Shown: in pieces, positions 26,879 through 35,611 of the stretch
Position numbering within the stretch: position 1 is the first letter of the stretch
Layout of the letters: each line of letters opens with the position of its first letter
DNA from: Pseudochrobactrum kiredjianiae
GTDB lineage: Bacteria > Pseudomonadota > Alphaproteobacteria > Rhizobiales > Rhizobiaceae
DNA: 64,000 bases
Reading direction: 5' to 3'
NCBI RefSeq assembly: GCF_030362795.1
Contig: NZ_JAUCBM010000016.1
Span: forward strand, 1-64,000
Notes under the pieces: model-generated
What the model was told of the DNA's origin: nothing
Seen by the model: the letters and a program-made list of their open reading frames with translations, nothing else
Database searches by the model: none
Program-made: the position numbers and the translations under genes

Positions 26879-28348
26879 ATGGGTAAAGTTACAGGTTTTC
26901 TGGAGATCGACCGGCAGGTTGCGCAATATCAGCCGGCATCGGATCGCATCAGGCATTTTCGTGAATTCACGCTGCCGATGAGCGACTGGGAAGTACAGAA
27001 ACAGGCTGCACGTTGCATGGATTGCGGGGTGCCATTCTGCCATGGTGATAAAAGCGGTGACAGTGGTTGTCCGGTGAATAACCAGATTCCGGATTGGAAT
27101 GATCTGGTTTATGCGGGGGTATGGGAAGAGGCGATTGCCAATCTGCATGCCACTAATAATTTTCCGGAGTTTACCGGACGGGTTTGTCCAGCACCTTGCG
27201 AGGAATCCTGCACGCTCAATCTGGAAGATGCGCCGGTGGCGATCAAGACTGTTGAGCAGGCATTGGCCGATAAAGCGTTTGAAATGGGTTTGATGCAACC
27301 GCAAATCGCCTCTGTTAAGACCGGCAAGCGTGTGGCGATTATCGGCTCGGGCCCTGCGGGATTGGCGGCGGCGCAACAACTGGCGCGGGCTGGTCACGGT
27401 GTGGATGTCTATGAGCGTGAAAGCCGCGCTGGTGGTTTGCTGCGCTATGGTATTCCTGATTTTAAAATGGAAAAGAAACTGATTGATCGTCGTCTTGCGC
27501 AAATGCAGGGCGAGGGCGTCACTTTCCATTGCGGTGTGGAAATCGGCAAGGATATTGCGGTTAAAGAGCTGCTCAAACAATATGATGCTGTGCTCTATTG
27601 CGGGGGCGCGGAGACGCCGCGTGATCCGGCTTTGCCGGGCTCTGAGCTACATGGTGTTTATGATGCCATGCCTTATCTGGTGCAGCAAAATCGTCGTGTT
27701 GCTGGCGAAGATGAACAATCGCGCGCATGGGCTTTGGAAGATAGTATCTCGGCAGCAGGCAAGCGCGTTGTGGTTGTCGGCGGTGGTGATACGGCTTCCG
27801 ACTGCGTGGGCACGGCGTTTCGGCAGGGCGCAGTGCAGGTAACACAGTTGGATATTCGCCCTGAACCACCGTTGCGTGAAGATAAGCTTGGCATCTGGCC
27901 TTATTGGGCGACAAAAATCCGCATTTCGTCCTCACAGGCAGAAGGCGCCGTGCGTGAATTTCAGGTGGCAACGCTCGGTTTTGGTGGTGAGGAAGGCAAG
28001 CTCACCCATGTACTTTGCAGTGCAGTGGATGAGCGCCGCAAACCGATTTCCGGTTCTGAGTTCATTTTGCAGGCCGACCTCGCTTTTATCGCCCTTGGTT
28101 TCAGTGGCCCTGCCAAGCAAGGTATTCTGCCGGAATTAGGCGACAGATTGAAACTGAAAAAAGATGCGCGTGGCGGAGAGAGTGTAATGGCTAATGAGAT
28201 GGATTATCACACATCGGTGCCGAAGCTCTATGCTGCGGGTGATGTGCGCCGTGGTCAGTCGCTGGTGGTCTGGGCAATTCGTGAAGGCAGACAGGCTGCA
28301 AGAGCGATTGATCTGCGTTTGATGGGCGCCAGCTTGCTCCCATCATAA
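26879..28348 (+). CDS. gltD: Glutamate synthase (NADPH), small subunit
   Basis: The 489-residue beta chain passes electrons from NADPH through FAD and two 4Fe-4S clusters to GltB. N-terminal cysteines: RCMDCGVPFCH, GCPVNNQIP and CPAPCEESC (residues 41-110). FAD Rossmann motif AIIGSGPAGLAAAQQLARAG near 150. NADPH motif VVVGGGDTASDCVG near 298. C-terminal YAAGDVRRGQSLVVWAIREG near 450. The 30-base spacing after gltB indicates one operon. The upstream ribosome binding site is weak (TAGG), perhaps relying on coupling. Confidence 0.98.
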   Translation: MGKVTGFLEIDRQVAQYQPASDRIRHFREFTLPMSDWEVQKQAARCMDCGVPFCHGDKSGDSGCPVNNQIPDWNDLVYAGVWEEAIANLHATNNFPEFTGRVCPAPCEESCTLNLEDAPVAIKTVEQALADKAFEMGLMQPQIASVKTGKRVAIIGSGPAGLAAAQQLARAGHGVDVYERESRAGGLLRYGIPDFKMEKKLIDRRLAQMQGEGVTFHCGVEIGKDIAVKELLKQYDAVLYCGGAETPRDPALPGSELHGVYDAMPYLVQQNRRVAGEDEQSRAWALEDSISAAGKRVVVVGGGDTASDCVGTAFRQGAVQVTQLDIRPEPPLREDKLGIWPYWATKIRISSSQAEGAVREFQVATLGFGGEEGKLTHVLCSAVDERRKPISGSEFILQADLAFIALGFSGPAKQGILPELGDRLKLKKDARGGESVMANEMDYHTSVPKLYAAGDVRRGQSLVVWAIREGRQAARAIDLRLMGASLLPS

Positions 28349-28367
28349 AGGATTGGCTCCAGCAAAA

Positions 28368-28410
28368 GTGTTAGAGCGCTGTGCGCCCAAGAGGACGCAC
28401 AGCGCTCTAA
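28368..28410. repeat. Palindromic intergenic repeat, hairpin B only
   Basis: A 15-bp perfect stem (28371-28385 with 28396-28410) beginning TTAGAGCG, with a 10-base loop, directly after gltD. Preceded by AAAGTG as in the full copies. The ends agree with the family but the core differs (GCTGTGCG instead of CCGTGTGCC), a compensated variant. Confidence 0.85.
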
Positions 28411-28414
28411 ACAG

Positions 28415-29644
28415 TTAAGGCCGTGGCCACTGGAAATTATCCGCTCGACCGAGCGGTGCAGCTTTAGTTTCTGCAGCGCCAGGTCGCGCGGATGTTTTTG
28501 CAGCTGTGCTTGTATCCCCCAGCAATGTGTCCTCACCTGCCTGGTCGAGATCACGAAGTTTCATCGGTCCGATACGCGTCATTTCTTTATGAACAGGTGT
28601 GGCCATTGGTTCATTGCTTTTGAGGTCGTTGGCAGGTGTTGCTGCTGGTGATGGTTTCAGCAATTGCCTCAATGGCTTCTCGGCATAAAAAGCGAGTTTG
28701 AGTTTACCTGCTGCCGTCAGGGTAATGCCATCATTGCCGCGCAGACGCACAGTCTGGCCACTGACATCCACGCCGGTCTGGGTGAAGCCGCCTTTATCGT
28801 CAACAAATCCATCCCATACATCGACAAAAACGGCTTTTGCCGCACCCTCAGTGGTCGGGGTCTGTTCCACGGCCTGCTTGTAGCTTGTGTTCAAAGACAG
28901 CATGGTTTGTGAAAGTGCCGCAGATTGGTAAGACAATTGCCCGACCCAGATCACCGGAACGCCGGACTTGGTTGTTACCTGTAAAAACGCTTCCACACGG
29001 TCTTGGTAGAGCTTTTTCCATTCATCTGAATCGGGAACAAGGCTGATGCTTTTTTGCGTTATGGTCTGGCGATCATTTGCCCCGATCATCATGACGATGA
29101 CAGCGGGTTTCTGCTCGGCCAGAATGGCAGGCAGTTCTTTACTCCAGTTATAATAATCCTGACGGACAAAACCGGATGACCCATTGCTGCGATTGATGAC
29201 CTGTAAGTCAGCGGCATCGGCAAAAGTTTCTGTCAGACCTTCGGCTAGACCGCCTGCAATAAAGTCCCCGATGACCAGAATTTTGGCTGCATCAGGGTTC
29301 TTAGCGATAACGGGTGCCGGCGGAGGTGCAACAATGGCCGGTTTTGGTTTAGCGATGACCGGTTTTTTCTTAACTGGAGCTGTGGTACGTCGCGGTTGTT
29401 GTTGCTGCACAGGCGGACGAACAGTATTTTGCTGAGGTTGCTGCTCGCGGGAATTGCCAAACAGCATGTCAAATAATGTGCGCCGTTTTTGTTGTGGAGG
29501 CTGTTGCTGTGCAAGCTGAATGACAGGCTCTTGTGCCTGTACTGTTGCAGGTATGCTAAGGAAGACGGACAGGGCGCATAGAACAGCCAAAACGATCCGG
29601 CTGGTTTTACCTGATAAAGCTCTGGGTAAAATTGTCTGGAGCAT
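28415..29644 (-). CDS. Secreted SGNH/GDSL-type hydrolase-like protein (DUF459)
   Basis: Predicted periplasmic protein of 409 residues. The signal peptide ends near TVQAQ. A Gln/Pro-rich low-complexity linker (about 45-110) includes QQNTVRPPVQQQQPRRTT and a Lys/Pro stretch. The SGNH domain (about 120-330) has block I KILVIGDFIAGGLAEGL (the Ser of classical GDS is not evident; a Phe-Ile-Ala follows the Asp), NRSNGSSG and MIGANDRQ (block III). DUF459 proteins occur in many Rhizobiales, and some SGNH proteins modify exopolysaccharide or peptidoglycan; the function here is unknown. An alternative ATG at 29665 lies inside the neighbouring repeat. ATG 29644 is preferred because it leaves the repeat out, but neither start has a clear ribosome binding site. 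Confidence 0.85.
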   Translation of the reverse strand: MLQTILPRALSGKTSRIVLAVLCALSVFLSIPATVQAQEPVIQLAQQQPPQQKRRTLFDMLFGNSREQQPQQNTVRPPVQQQQPRRTTAPVKKKPVIAKPKPAIVAPPPAPVIAKNPDAAKILVIGDFIAGGLAEGLTETFADAADLQVINRSNGSSGFVRQDYYNWSKELPAILAEQKPAVIVMMIGANDRQTITQKSISLVPDSDEWKKLYQDRVEAFLQVTTKSGVPVIWVGQLSYQSAALSQTMLSLNTSYKQAVEQTPTTEGAAKAVFVDVWDGFVDDKGGFTQTGVDVSGQTVRLRGNDGITLTAAGKLKLAFYAEKPLRQLLKPSPAATPANDLKSNEPMATPVHKEMTRIGPMKLRDLDQAGEDTLLGDTSTAAKTSARPGAAETKAAPLGRADNFQWPRP

Positions 29645-29742
29645 TTCGCATCTAAGTTGAATCATTCGAAATGCTCTATCTCTTTGTTTTCACGCATGTC
29701 TTTACCCCAAAACCGGCACCCGCTTTTGGGGTAAAGACATGC
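29639..29742. repeat. Two-hairpin rhizobial-type palindromic repeat
   Basis: Hairpin 1: GAGCATTTCG (29639-29648) with CGAAATGCTC (29667-29676). Hairpin 2: a 19-bp perfect stem beginning GCATGTCTTTACCCC (29694-29712 with 29724-29742). The spacer is TATCTCTTTGTTTTCAC. It overlaps the 5' end of the SGNH gene. Elements with this layout are common between genes of Brucella and rhizobia. Confidence 0.88.
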
Positions 29743-29786
29743 TGTGGTGGCGCATATCGGGTCTTCATTCTACATCGCTGTACAGT

Positions 29787-29816
29787 AAAAAAATCAGGCC
29801 GGATGAACCGGCCTGA
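29787..29816 (-). terminator. Terminator of the lytic transglycosylase gene
   Basis: Minus strand: TCAGGCCGG (29808-29816) pairs with CCGGCCTGA (29794-29802) around a 5-base loop, followed by seven T's. It begins 14 bases after the stop codon. Confidence 0.92.
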
Positions 29817-29830
29817 AAACTGAAATCTGT

Positions 29831-31066
29831 TTAACGACGGCGTAAGACGCTGAGCACTTCTTTGCTCGGGTGACCGTCTGTCTGAAGGCCGTTGCGCTGC
29901 TGGAAAGCCTCAATCGCTTTGCGTGAGCTGGAGCCGATTTTACCGTCAATATTACCGTCGTAATAACCGAGCGCACGTAGGTGGCCTTGCAGTTCCTCAC
30001 GTTCTTTCATGCTGATTGGTGTGAAAGGACGATTCCAATCCTGTACCAGCCCCTGATACCCGGCAACGCGGTCTGCCAGCAGACCAACACCGAGGGCGTA
30101 TTTATCGGCATTGTTATAACGCTTGATAACGAAGAAGTTCTTGGTCATCAGGAAGGCTGGGCCGCTGCGACCATCCATAACTTTGAGCGTGGCTTTTTCC
30201 GCATCGCTCGGGAAAGGGCGGCCATTGGCACGTACAATGCCCAGACGACGCCAGTCGGCAATGCTCAGACTGCCCGAAGGGAATTTTCCGGAAGCGGGCA
30301 GAACCACTTCATAGCCCCATGTGCGGCCAGGCTCCCAGCCGTTCTTACGCAGGAGATTGGCGGCAGTTGCCAGCGCATCAGGAACGGAATTCCAGATGTC
30401 GCGTTTGCCGTTGCCATCAAAATCAACCGCATAGGCCTGATAGCTGGTCGGGATAAACTGTGTATGTCCCATCGCGCCAGCCCATGAGCCGCTGAGATGG
30501 CTGCGGTCAATATCGCCGGTTTGAAGGATTTTCATCGCAGCAATCAGCTGGCTGCGGGCGTATTTTGCACGGCGCTGGTCAGCATAAGCCAGTGTTGCCA
30601 GCGAGCGGATTGCATCGCGCATCACATCGGGGCGCTGCATCATTTCGCCATAACCGGTTTCCATCGACCAGATCGCCAGCAGCACATTTTTGTCGACGCC
30701 ATATTGCTTTTCAATGGCGTTGAGCGCTTTGCCCCATTTGCGCGCCATAGCCTGACCGGTGCCGATGGAATGTTCATTGACGCGGTTGTCAATATAGTCC
30801 CAGACAGGTGAGGTGAATTCAGGCTGATAACGGGCTTTTTGCAGTACTTCCGGATCAATTTCATTCACGCCGGCAAAAGCGCGGTCAAAAGTAGCCGGAG
30901 CAATACCATTCTGCAGTGCGACGGGGCGGAAACCGGAAACCCATTGACGGAATTTTGCGTCGGCAGAAGCATATCCTGTTGAAAGCATCAATGACAGCGC
31001 AACAGCGGAGGCGGTTGTTGCAGCTGTCTTCCACAGGCGGCGACTGAAAATATGGGTTCGAAGCAT
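29831..31066 (-). CDS. Lytic murein transglycosylase, MltB family, with peptidoglycan-binding domain
   Basis: Periplasmic enzyme of 411 residues that cleaves the MurNAc-GlcNAc bond to form 1,6-anhydro-muropeptides. The signal peptide (about 1-35) ends near GYASA. The SLT_2/MltB catalytic domain (about 37-335) has the catalytic Glu136 in AIWSMETGYGE and the family stretch SWAGAMGHTQFIPTSYQ. The C-terminal PG_binding_1 domain (about 350-410) carries LRALGYYDGNIDGKIG. There is no lipobox, so it is a soluble form. The start at 31066 is chosen because AGGGAGAA lies 6 bases before that ATG and the signal peptide then fits; a longer frame reaches 31111. Its own terminator follows. Confidence 0.93.
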   Translation of the reverse strand: MLRTHIFSRRLWKTAATTASAVALSLMLSTGYASADAKFRQWVSGFRPVALQNGIAPATFDRAFAGVNEIDPEVLQKARYQPEFTSPVWDYIDNRVNEHSIGTGQAMARKWGKALNAIEKQYGVDKNVLLAIWSMETGYGEMMQRPDVMRDAIRSLATLAYADQRRAKYARSQLIAAMKILQTGDIDRSHLSGSWAGAMGHTQFIPTSYQAYAVDFDGNGKRDIWNSVPDALATAANLLRKNGWEPGRTWGYEVVLPASGKFPSGSLSIADWRRLGIVRANGRPFPSDAEKATLKVMDGRSGPAFLMTKNFFVIKRYNNADKYALGVGLLADRVAGYQGLVQDWNRPFTPISMKEREELQGHLRALGYYDGNIDGKIGSSSRKAIEAFQQRNGLQTDGHPSKEVLSVLRRR

Positions 31067-31600
31067 GCTTTTCTCCCTGAATAAAAACCTTGGCATTTCG
31101 TAAACAAACAATATTCTTCAAATATGTCGGGGGCACGAGAATGCGACCAATAGTGAACTGAACACCGGAAATAAAAAACGCTTCACATTTCTTCCGGATA
31201 CGCTCTAAGTTCATTCTTTATGCCACACGGAAGTTAGCATTTAGTTTACCATGCGATTTCAGAATTAAGAACGGGTAAAAATCCTGTCCGGATTGTGCGA
31301 AGGACAATCAGACGGGCATTACCTATATCTCTGTAATACCTGCTTATTCGAAATACTGCATTCCTCATGAACCGGACATGAAGACAATCGGGTAACTATT
31401 ACTGCGGTCAAATCTATTAATACAAGTACATGAAATGTGACCGTAAACTTTAGATAATACAGGCTTTTTTCATAGTTTGGCTGTAATGGCTTTTATAAAT
31501 CGGGTTTGAGCGGCGGCCATCCTACAGGTTCGCCATCTTAAAAATACGACCGGCGTCTCTGATTGATAATCAGTTGAGCTCGGATAAAACGGGAAGTGAC
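31067..31600. other. 534-base divergent intergenic region before galU
   Basis: AT-rich upstream region shared by the transglycosylase and galU genes. A small hairpin CTGATT/AATCAG (31559-31573) lies just before the galU ribosome binding site. No promoter could be assigned with confidence, and I see no ORF or RNA that I can support. Confidence 0.5.
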
Positions 31601-32494
31601 ATGAGTTCAGTTAAAAAAATCCGCAAAGCAGTTTTTCCTGTCGCCGGACTGGGGACACGTTTCTTACCAGCCACCAAATCGGTGCCAAAAGAAATGCTGA
31701 CTGTCGTTGACAAGCCGGTCATTCAATATGTGGTTGACGAGGCTCGCGAAGCGGGTATTGAGCATCTGATTTTTGTGACCGGCCGTAATAAGGCAGTTAT
31801 CGAAGATTATTTTGATGCTCAGGTTGAACTTTATACAACATTGCAGGAACGCGGTAAGCTCAATGAGCTGAACCATATGCAGACCTTGCAGCCGCAGCCT
31901 GGCACAACCAGCTTTACCCGTCAGCAGGTGCCGCTTGGTCTTGGCCATGCCGTATGGTGTGCGCGCGAGATGGTTGGTAATGAGCCATTTGCGCTGCTGC
32001 TGCCGGATATGGTGATGCAGTCGAAAAAAGGCTGCCTCAAAGAAATGGTTGAGCTTTATGAGCAGACCGGCGGCAATGTGATTGCTGTGCAGGAATGCGA
32101 TCCCGAAGAAGCCCACAAATACGGTATTGTCGGTAAAGGCAATGCAATCGGCAATGGCTTTGAAATCAATCAGATGGTTGAAAAGCCTGCTAAAGGCACC
32201 GCACCGTCAAATCTCTATATTAACGGCCGCTATATTTTGCAGCCTGAAATCTTTGACCTGTTGAGCAAACAAGAAAAAGGTGCCGGGAATGAAATTCAGC
32301 TGACAGATGCTATGTTGAAACTGGCTAAAGAGCAGGATTTCTACGGATTCAATTATCAGGGTCGTACATTCGACTGCGGTTCCAAGGAAGGCTTCATTCA
32401 GGCCAATGTGGCTTTTGCCCTCTGGCGCCATGATATCCGCCCGCTGGTTGAAGTCAGCATTGACGAATTGCTTAAGACAATTAAATTGTCTTGA
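31601..32494 (+). CDS. galU: UTP-glucose-1-phosphate uridylyltransferase
   Basis: A 297-residue enzyme making UDP-glucose from UTP and glucose 1-phosphate, the precursor for LPS core, cyclic glucans and exopolysaccharide. Nucleotide-binding signature [19 protein letters not shown] near residue 13, [11 protein letters not shown] near 110, LLLPDMVM near 132, [12 protein letters not shown] near 195 and the C-terminal [15 protein letters not shown]. Length matches bacterial GalU. The ATG at 31601 follows GGGAAGTG; an in-frame TTG at 31574 is less likely. It ends at a strong bidirectional terminator shared with the convergent beta-barrel gene. Confidence 0.96.
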   Translation: MSSVKKIRKAVFPVAGLGTRFLPATKSVPKEMLTVVDKPVIQYVVDEAREAGIEHLIFVTGRNKAVIEDYFDAQVELYTTLQERGKLNELNHMQTLQPQPGTTSFTRQQVPLGLGHAVWCAREMVGNEPFALLLPDMVMQSKKGCLKEMVELYEQTGGNVIAVQECDPEEAHKYGIVGKGNAIGNGFEINQMVEKPAKGTAPSNLYINGRYILQPEIFDLLSKQEKGAGNEIQLTDAMLKLAKEQDFYGFNYQGRTFDCGSKEGFIQANVAFALWRHDIRPLVEVSIDELLKTIKLS

Positions 32495-32500
32495 TTCAAC

Positions 32501-32529
32501 AAAAAAGCCGGTCCTTGACCGGCTTTTTT
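32501..32529. terminator. Bidirectional terminator between galU and the beta-barrel gene
   Basis: Stem AAAAAAGCCGGTC/GACCGGCTTTTTT (32501-32513 and 32517-32529) with loop CTT, between two convergent stop codons. Confidence 0.95.
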
Positions 32530-32545
32530 GTTTGTATTGATTTGT

Positions 32546-34030
32546 TTAGCGACGCAGTTTTACGCCGAGATAAACACTGTTGCTTTGATAATCACGGCTC
32601 GCCACATCGCTCTTGATAAATTCATGACGCAGTTTGCCGTCCACACCGAAGAAACGGTTGAACCAGTAAGTTGCACCGGCTTCAGCCCCCATGCCGTAAT
32701 CGGTGCCGCTGACGTCGCGATTATCACGCACGGAAGCATCAATACGTGCATTGAGACTAAGGTCTGAACGGATCATGCGGGTGACATTGATATTGGCCAG
32801 ATAGAGAAGTGACGAATTACCGCCAATATCAGGGCTGCTATCGAGATAAGTGCGCAAGCCAAACTGGACATCAGTGCCGCGTTGCGGCGACCAGTTCATT
32901 GCGGCATCCAGCGACAAGCCGCCGGTATTACGCAGGCGATCGTCTTCACTGCGGGCAGTGAGATAGCCGATAGAAAATTCACCGTTCAGTTTTTCGCCGC
33001 TATTGATTTGCAAGCCGGTGCGCAGTCCAAGTTGCGTGGCATTGCGATCCAGACCATTATCGTTTTGATAAATGCGGCGACCAACTTCCACTTCCGCAAA
33101 CGGGCGGATAATGGCGCTGACTTCAAAACCACCGCGCAGGGTCATGCTGACATAGGTATTGTTACGGTCGCTCTGATCCAGCTGATCGCCGTTAAACAAT
33201 TTGGCATTGCCATAGCGGGTATTATTGACGCGTGCGACGGCACGGGCAAAAATCTTGCCTATATCGCGCTCGACACCGGCTTGTGCGGAAAGATTATGCA
33301 CTAACGGGCGACTACGGGCTGCGCTGATGCCGTTCGGATCAGATGCATCTTCACGATTGATCGAATAACCAAGGCCGAAGTTCAGACGTGTGTCATCGCT
33401 CATGTCCAGTCGCAATGCGGCATCAATCTGCCCGCGTGGATTGGAAACATATTGACCGGACAGGTTTTTCTCGAAAATGCCTGTTGCATCCAATGTTGCT
33501 AAATGGCTTGCCCAGTCGGAACGCGCATTCAGCCGCAATGCGGTTTCAGACAAGACACCGCTGCTTCCTGAGGCGCTGTTGTCAGCATTGCTGGTGGCGC
33601 GGATACCCTGATCCAGCGATGGGCGTAAAATGAAACTACCGGCGCGAATGCCCTGTGGCTCAAACGGATCGGCTTCATACGGCGCACGCGGGCGGCCATC
33701 AACTGAACCTTCCGGTAAATTCTCACGGCCTTCACGGGCCACTCTGCCGCTGTCAGCAGGGCCGGTGCGCAGACCACCAATGTCATCGGACAAGGGAATG
33801 GTTGCAGTGTTGAGGGCAGGGGCGGTTGCTGTTGCAGCTGGCTGTTCAATAATTCGGCCATTGGCGTCATAAGTAATATTGGTAACATCCGGCAGAGGTT
33901 CAGCAGTTACTGTCTGCGCCTGTGATCCCGTGGTAATTGCAAACAGCACAACACCCGCCAGCAGCGCTGCTTTATGCAGGCCGCAGTGTTGGATCGGGGG
34001 GAAATGACCCGTGTTAACTGTTTTTTTCAT
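32546..34030 (-). CDS. Outer membrane beta-barrel protein (putative beta-barrel porin 2 type)
   Basis: Predicted outer membrane protein of 494 residues. The signal peptide (about 15-40, LLAGVVLFAITTGSQAQ) is followed by a disordered Pro/Thr-rich stretch, then a barrel from about residue 120 to the end. The barrel begins SFILRPSLDQGIRATSNADN and is built of alternating polar/aromatic strands (LNFGLGYSINRED, ATYWFNRFFGVDGKLRHEF, SVYLGVKLRR). The last strand ends with Arg-Arg rather than the classical Phe. The pattern matches the BBP2_2 barrel family, often linked to polysaccharide loci, but no export genes are adjacent except galU. The ATG at 34030 (MKKTVNTGHF) is chosen because it gives the better signal peptide. 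Confidence 0.82.
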   Translation of the reverse strand: MKKTVNTGHFPPIQHCGLHKAALLAGVVLFAITTGSQAQTVTAEPLPDVTNITYDANGRIIEQPAATATAPALNTATIPLSDDIGGLRTGPADSGRVAREGRENLPEGSVDGRPRAPYEADPFEPQGIRAGSFILRPSLDQGIRATSNADNSASGSSGVLSETALRLNARSDWASHLATLDATGIFEKNLSGQYVSNPRGQIDAALRLDMSDDTRLNFGLGYSINREDASDPNGISAARSRPLVHNLSAQAGVERDIGKIFARAVARVNNTRYGNAKLFNGDQLDQSDRNNTYVSMTLRGGFEVSAIIRPFAEVEVGRRIYQNDNGLDRNATQLGLRTGLQINSGEKLNGEFSIGYLTARSEDDRLRNTGGLSLDAAMNWSPQRGTDVQFGLRTYLDSSPDIGGNSSLLYLANINVTRMIRSDLSLNARIDASVRDNRDVSGTDYGMGAEAGATYWFNRFFGVDGKLRHEFIKSDVASRDYQSNSVYLGVKLRR

Positions 34031-34379
34031 TGCCCTGCCAGAAAATGAATCGGAATCGCAAAATGCCTGCACAGAACAGGCTTCATGTCTGAAGGTAAAT
34101 GGTTATGGTTAATACAAGGTTTCTTTTAGTGTAATGGGTTGGCATTACTACGCTTTTTAGCTTGTGCTTTTTTATTTTACGCGCATTTTATCCCCAGTGT
34201 GGCTTCACACTCTTCGGAGTGCGCTTTTGCTTGAGTATGAATGTGCCGGGTTTCGGTGTAAGGACAGGCTGGACAGGTAAGGCGTAAAGTTTTACCTCAT
34301 ATTTGGTTTTGCAGAATGCAGTTCCGGCTTCTATATAGAAGAGTAATATTAGCCGGATGAATGAAGTGAGAGAAGTCCA
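34031..34379. other. 349-base divergent intergenic region before kdsD
   Basis: Contains a small hairpin GCCTG/CAGGC (about 34062-34078) and a TA-rich block. A nine-codon frame (34357-34383) ends with a TGA overlapping the TTG start of kdsD. No clear promoter boxes were assigned. Confidence 0.5.
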
Positions 34380-35354
34380 TTGAGCAGTCACAGCCCAGCT
34401 ATCCGCTCCGCCCTGAATACAATCGCCGTTGAAAAAGCTGGCATGAGCGCGCTTGAAGGGGCGCTGCAAAACGGACTTGCTGAGCCGTTTGATCGTGCTG
34501 TTGAGACGATTGCCGCGATGAAGGGACGTGTGATTGTCACCGGCATCGGCAAAAGCGGGCATATTGGCTCCAAACTGGCAGCAACTTTTGCCTCAACCGG
34601 TACGCCAGCATTTTTCGTGCATGCGGCAGAAGCCAATCATGGCGATCTCGGCATGATTAACAGCAATGATGTTATTCTGGCGCTGTCATGGTCGGGTGAA
34701 ACCGCCGAGCTGAAAGGCATTGTCAGCTATTCCCGCCGCTTCAAAGTGCCGTTGATTGCACTGACTTCGGGTAAAGAGTCTACGCTTGGCCGCGAATCCG
34801 ATGTGCTGTTGCTGTTGCCGAAAGTGGCGGAAGCCTGTCCGCATGGTGTGGCTCCAACCACATCCACGCTAATGCAACTGGCTGTTGGTGATGCTCTGGC
34901 ATTGGCGCTACTGGAAAAGCGCGGCTTTACAGCGACGGATTTCCGCGTTTTCCATCCGGGTGGTTCGCTGGGTGCCAGCCTGTCGCATGTAAAAGATGTG
35001 ATGCATCGTGGCGAGGAACTGCCATTGGTCAAAATCGGCACACCGATGCCGGAAGCCATGCGTATTCATTCCCATAAGCATTTTGGCTGTGTGATCGTTG
35101 AAAATGAAGACGGCACATTGGCCGGTATCATTACCGATGGTGATCTGACACGCAATGTCGATCGTCCGATGGCGACGCTGAAAGTCGATGATATCATGAC
35201 TCGCAGCCCGAAGACTGTCAGCCCGAACCAGTTGCTTGGTGCAACTCTGGCTTTGCTGAATGAAGCGCGGATTGGCGCGGTGATTGTAGTGGAAGAGAAC
35301 CGTCCTGTCGGACTGGTGCATTTCCATGATCTGCTGCGCGCTGGCGTTGCATAA
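34380..35354 (+). CDS. kdsD: KpsF/GutQ-family D-arabinose-5-phosphate isomerase
   Basis: A 324-residue enzyme converting ribulose 5-phosphate to arabinose 5-phosphate, the first step to KDO for lipopolysaccharide. SIS sugar-isomerase domain (about 35-185): GRVIVTGIGKSGHIGSKLAA, FASTGTPAFFVHAAEANHGD with the conserved His/Glu/Asp, and WSGETAEL. Two CBS domains follow (about 207-262 and 275-322), the first with GIITDGDLTRN. The start is a TTG with GTGAGAGAAG upstream, because no in-frame ATG precedes the conserved N-terminus. It stands alone, followed by a cluster of intergenic repeats. Confidence 0.94.
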   Translation: MSSHSPAIRSALNTIAVEKAGMSALEGALQNGLAEPFDRAVETIAAMKGRVIVTGIGKSGHIGSKLAATFASTGTPAFFVHAAEANHGDLGMINSNDVILALSWSGETAELKGIVSYSRRFKVPLIALTSGKESTLGRESDVLLLLPKVAEACPHGVAPTTSTLMQLAVGDALALALLEKRGFTATDFRVFHPGGSLGASLSHVKDVMHRGEELPLVKIGTPMPEAMRIHSHKHFGCVIVENEDGTLAGIITDGDLTRNVDRPMATLKVDDIMTRSPKTVSPNQLLGATLALLNEARIGAVIVVEENRPVGLVHFHDLLRAGVA

Positions 35355-35364
35355 AACTGTCTTT

Positions 35365-35413
35365 AAAGCGCATTCCGAAAAGTGTGAAGCGGTTTTCGGA
35401 TTCAAATGCGCGT
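35365..35413. repeat. RIME-like palindromic repeat
   Basis: GCGCATT pairs with AATGCGC and CCGAAAA pairs with TTTTCGG around GTGTGAAGCGG. The sequence GTGTGAAGCGGTTTTCGGA is, from memory, a very common intergenic element in Brucella and rhizobial genomes. Confidence 0.85.
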
Positions 35414-35450
35414 AAAAACAAAAAGATAGAGCGGTTTCAACGGTTCAATA

Positions 35451-35556
35451 TTAGAGCGCCGTGCGCCCTCTTTGGCGCACAAAGGTCGCTCTAACACTTT
35501 AAAATTAGAGCATAATTTCTCCTTAAACTGATCCAAGTTTAAGGAATTATGCTCTA
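35451..35556. repeat. Two-hairpin intergenic repeat, full copy (forward orientation)
   Basis: Hairpin B: TTAGAGCG...CGCTCTAA enclosing GTGCGCC/GGCGCAC, link CACTTTAAAA, then hairpin A from TTAGAGCATAATT to AATTATGCTCTAA, whose centre pairs CCTTAAACT with AGTTTAAGG. It lies 38 bases after the RIME-like element. Confidence 0.92.
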
Positions 35557-35584
35557 ACTGAAACTGCTCTAAAATATGCAAAGA

Positions 35585-35611
35585 AAAAGCGGCTTTTCAG
35601 CCGCTTTTTTT
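35585..35611. terminator. Bidirectional terminator between kdsD and the nfeD-like gene
   Basis: AAAAGCGGCT/AGCCGCTTTT (35585-35594 and 35599-35608), loop TTTC, followed by more T's. It overlaps the stop codon of the minus-strand gene by two bases. Confidence 0.85.

Noticed and set aside
26222-27580. 452-codon minus-strand frame across the gltB/gltD junction
   Set aside because: Lies opposite two clear, well-conserved genes. Its translation is His/Arg/Thr-rich without domains, as expected of a shadow frame.
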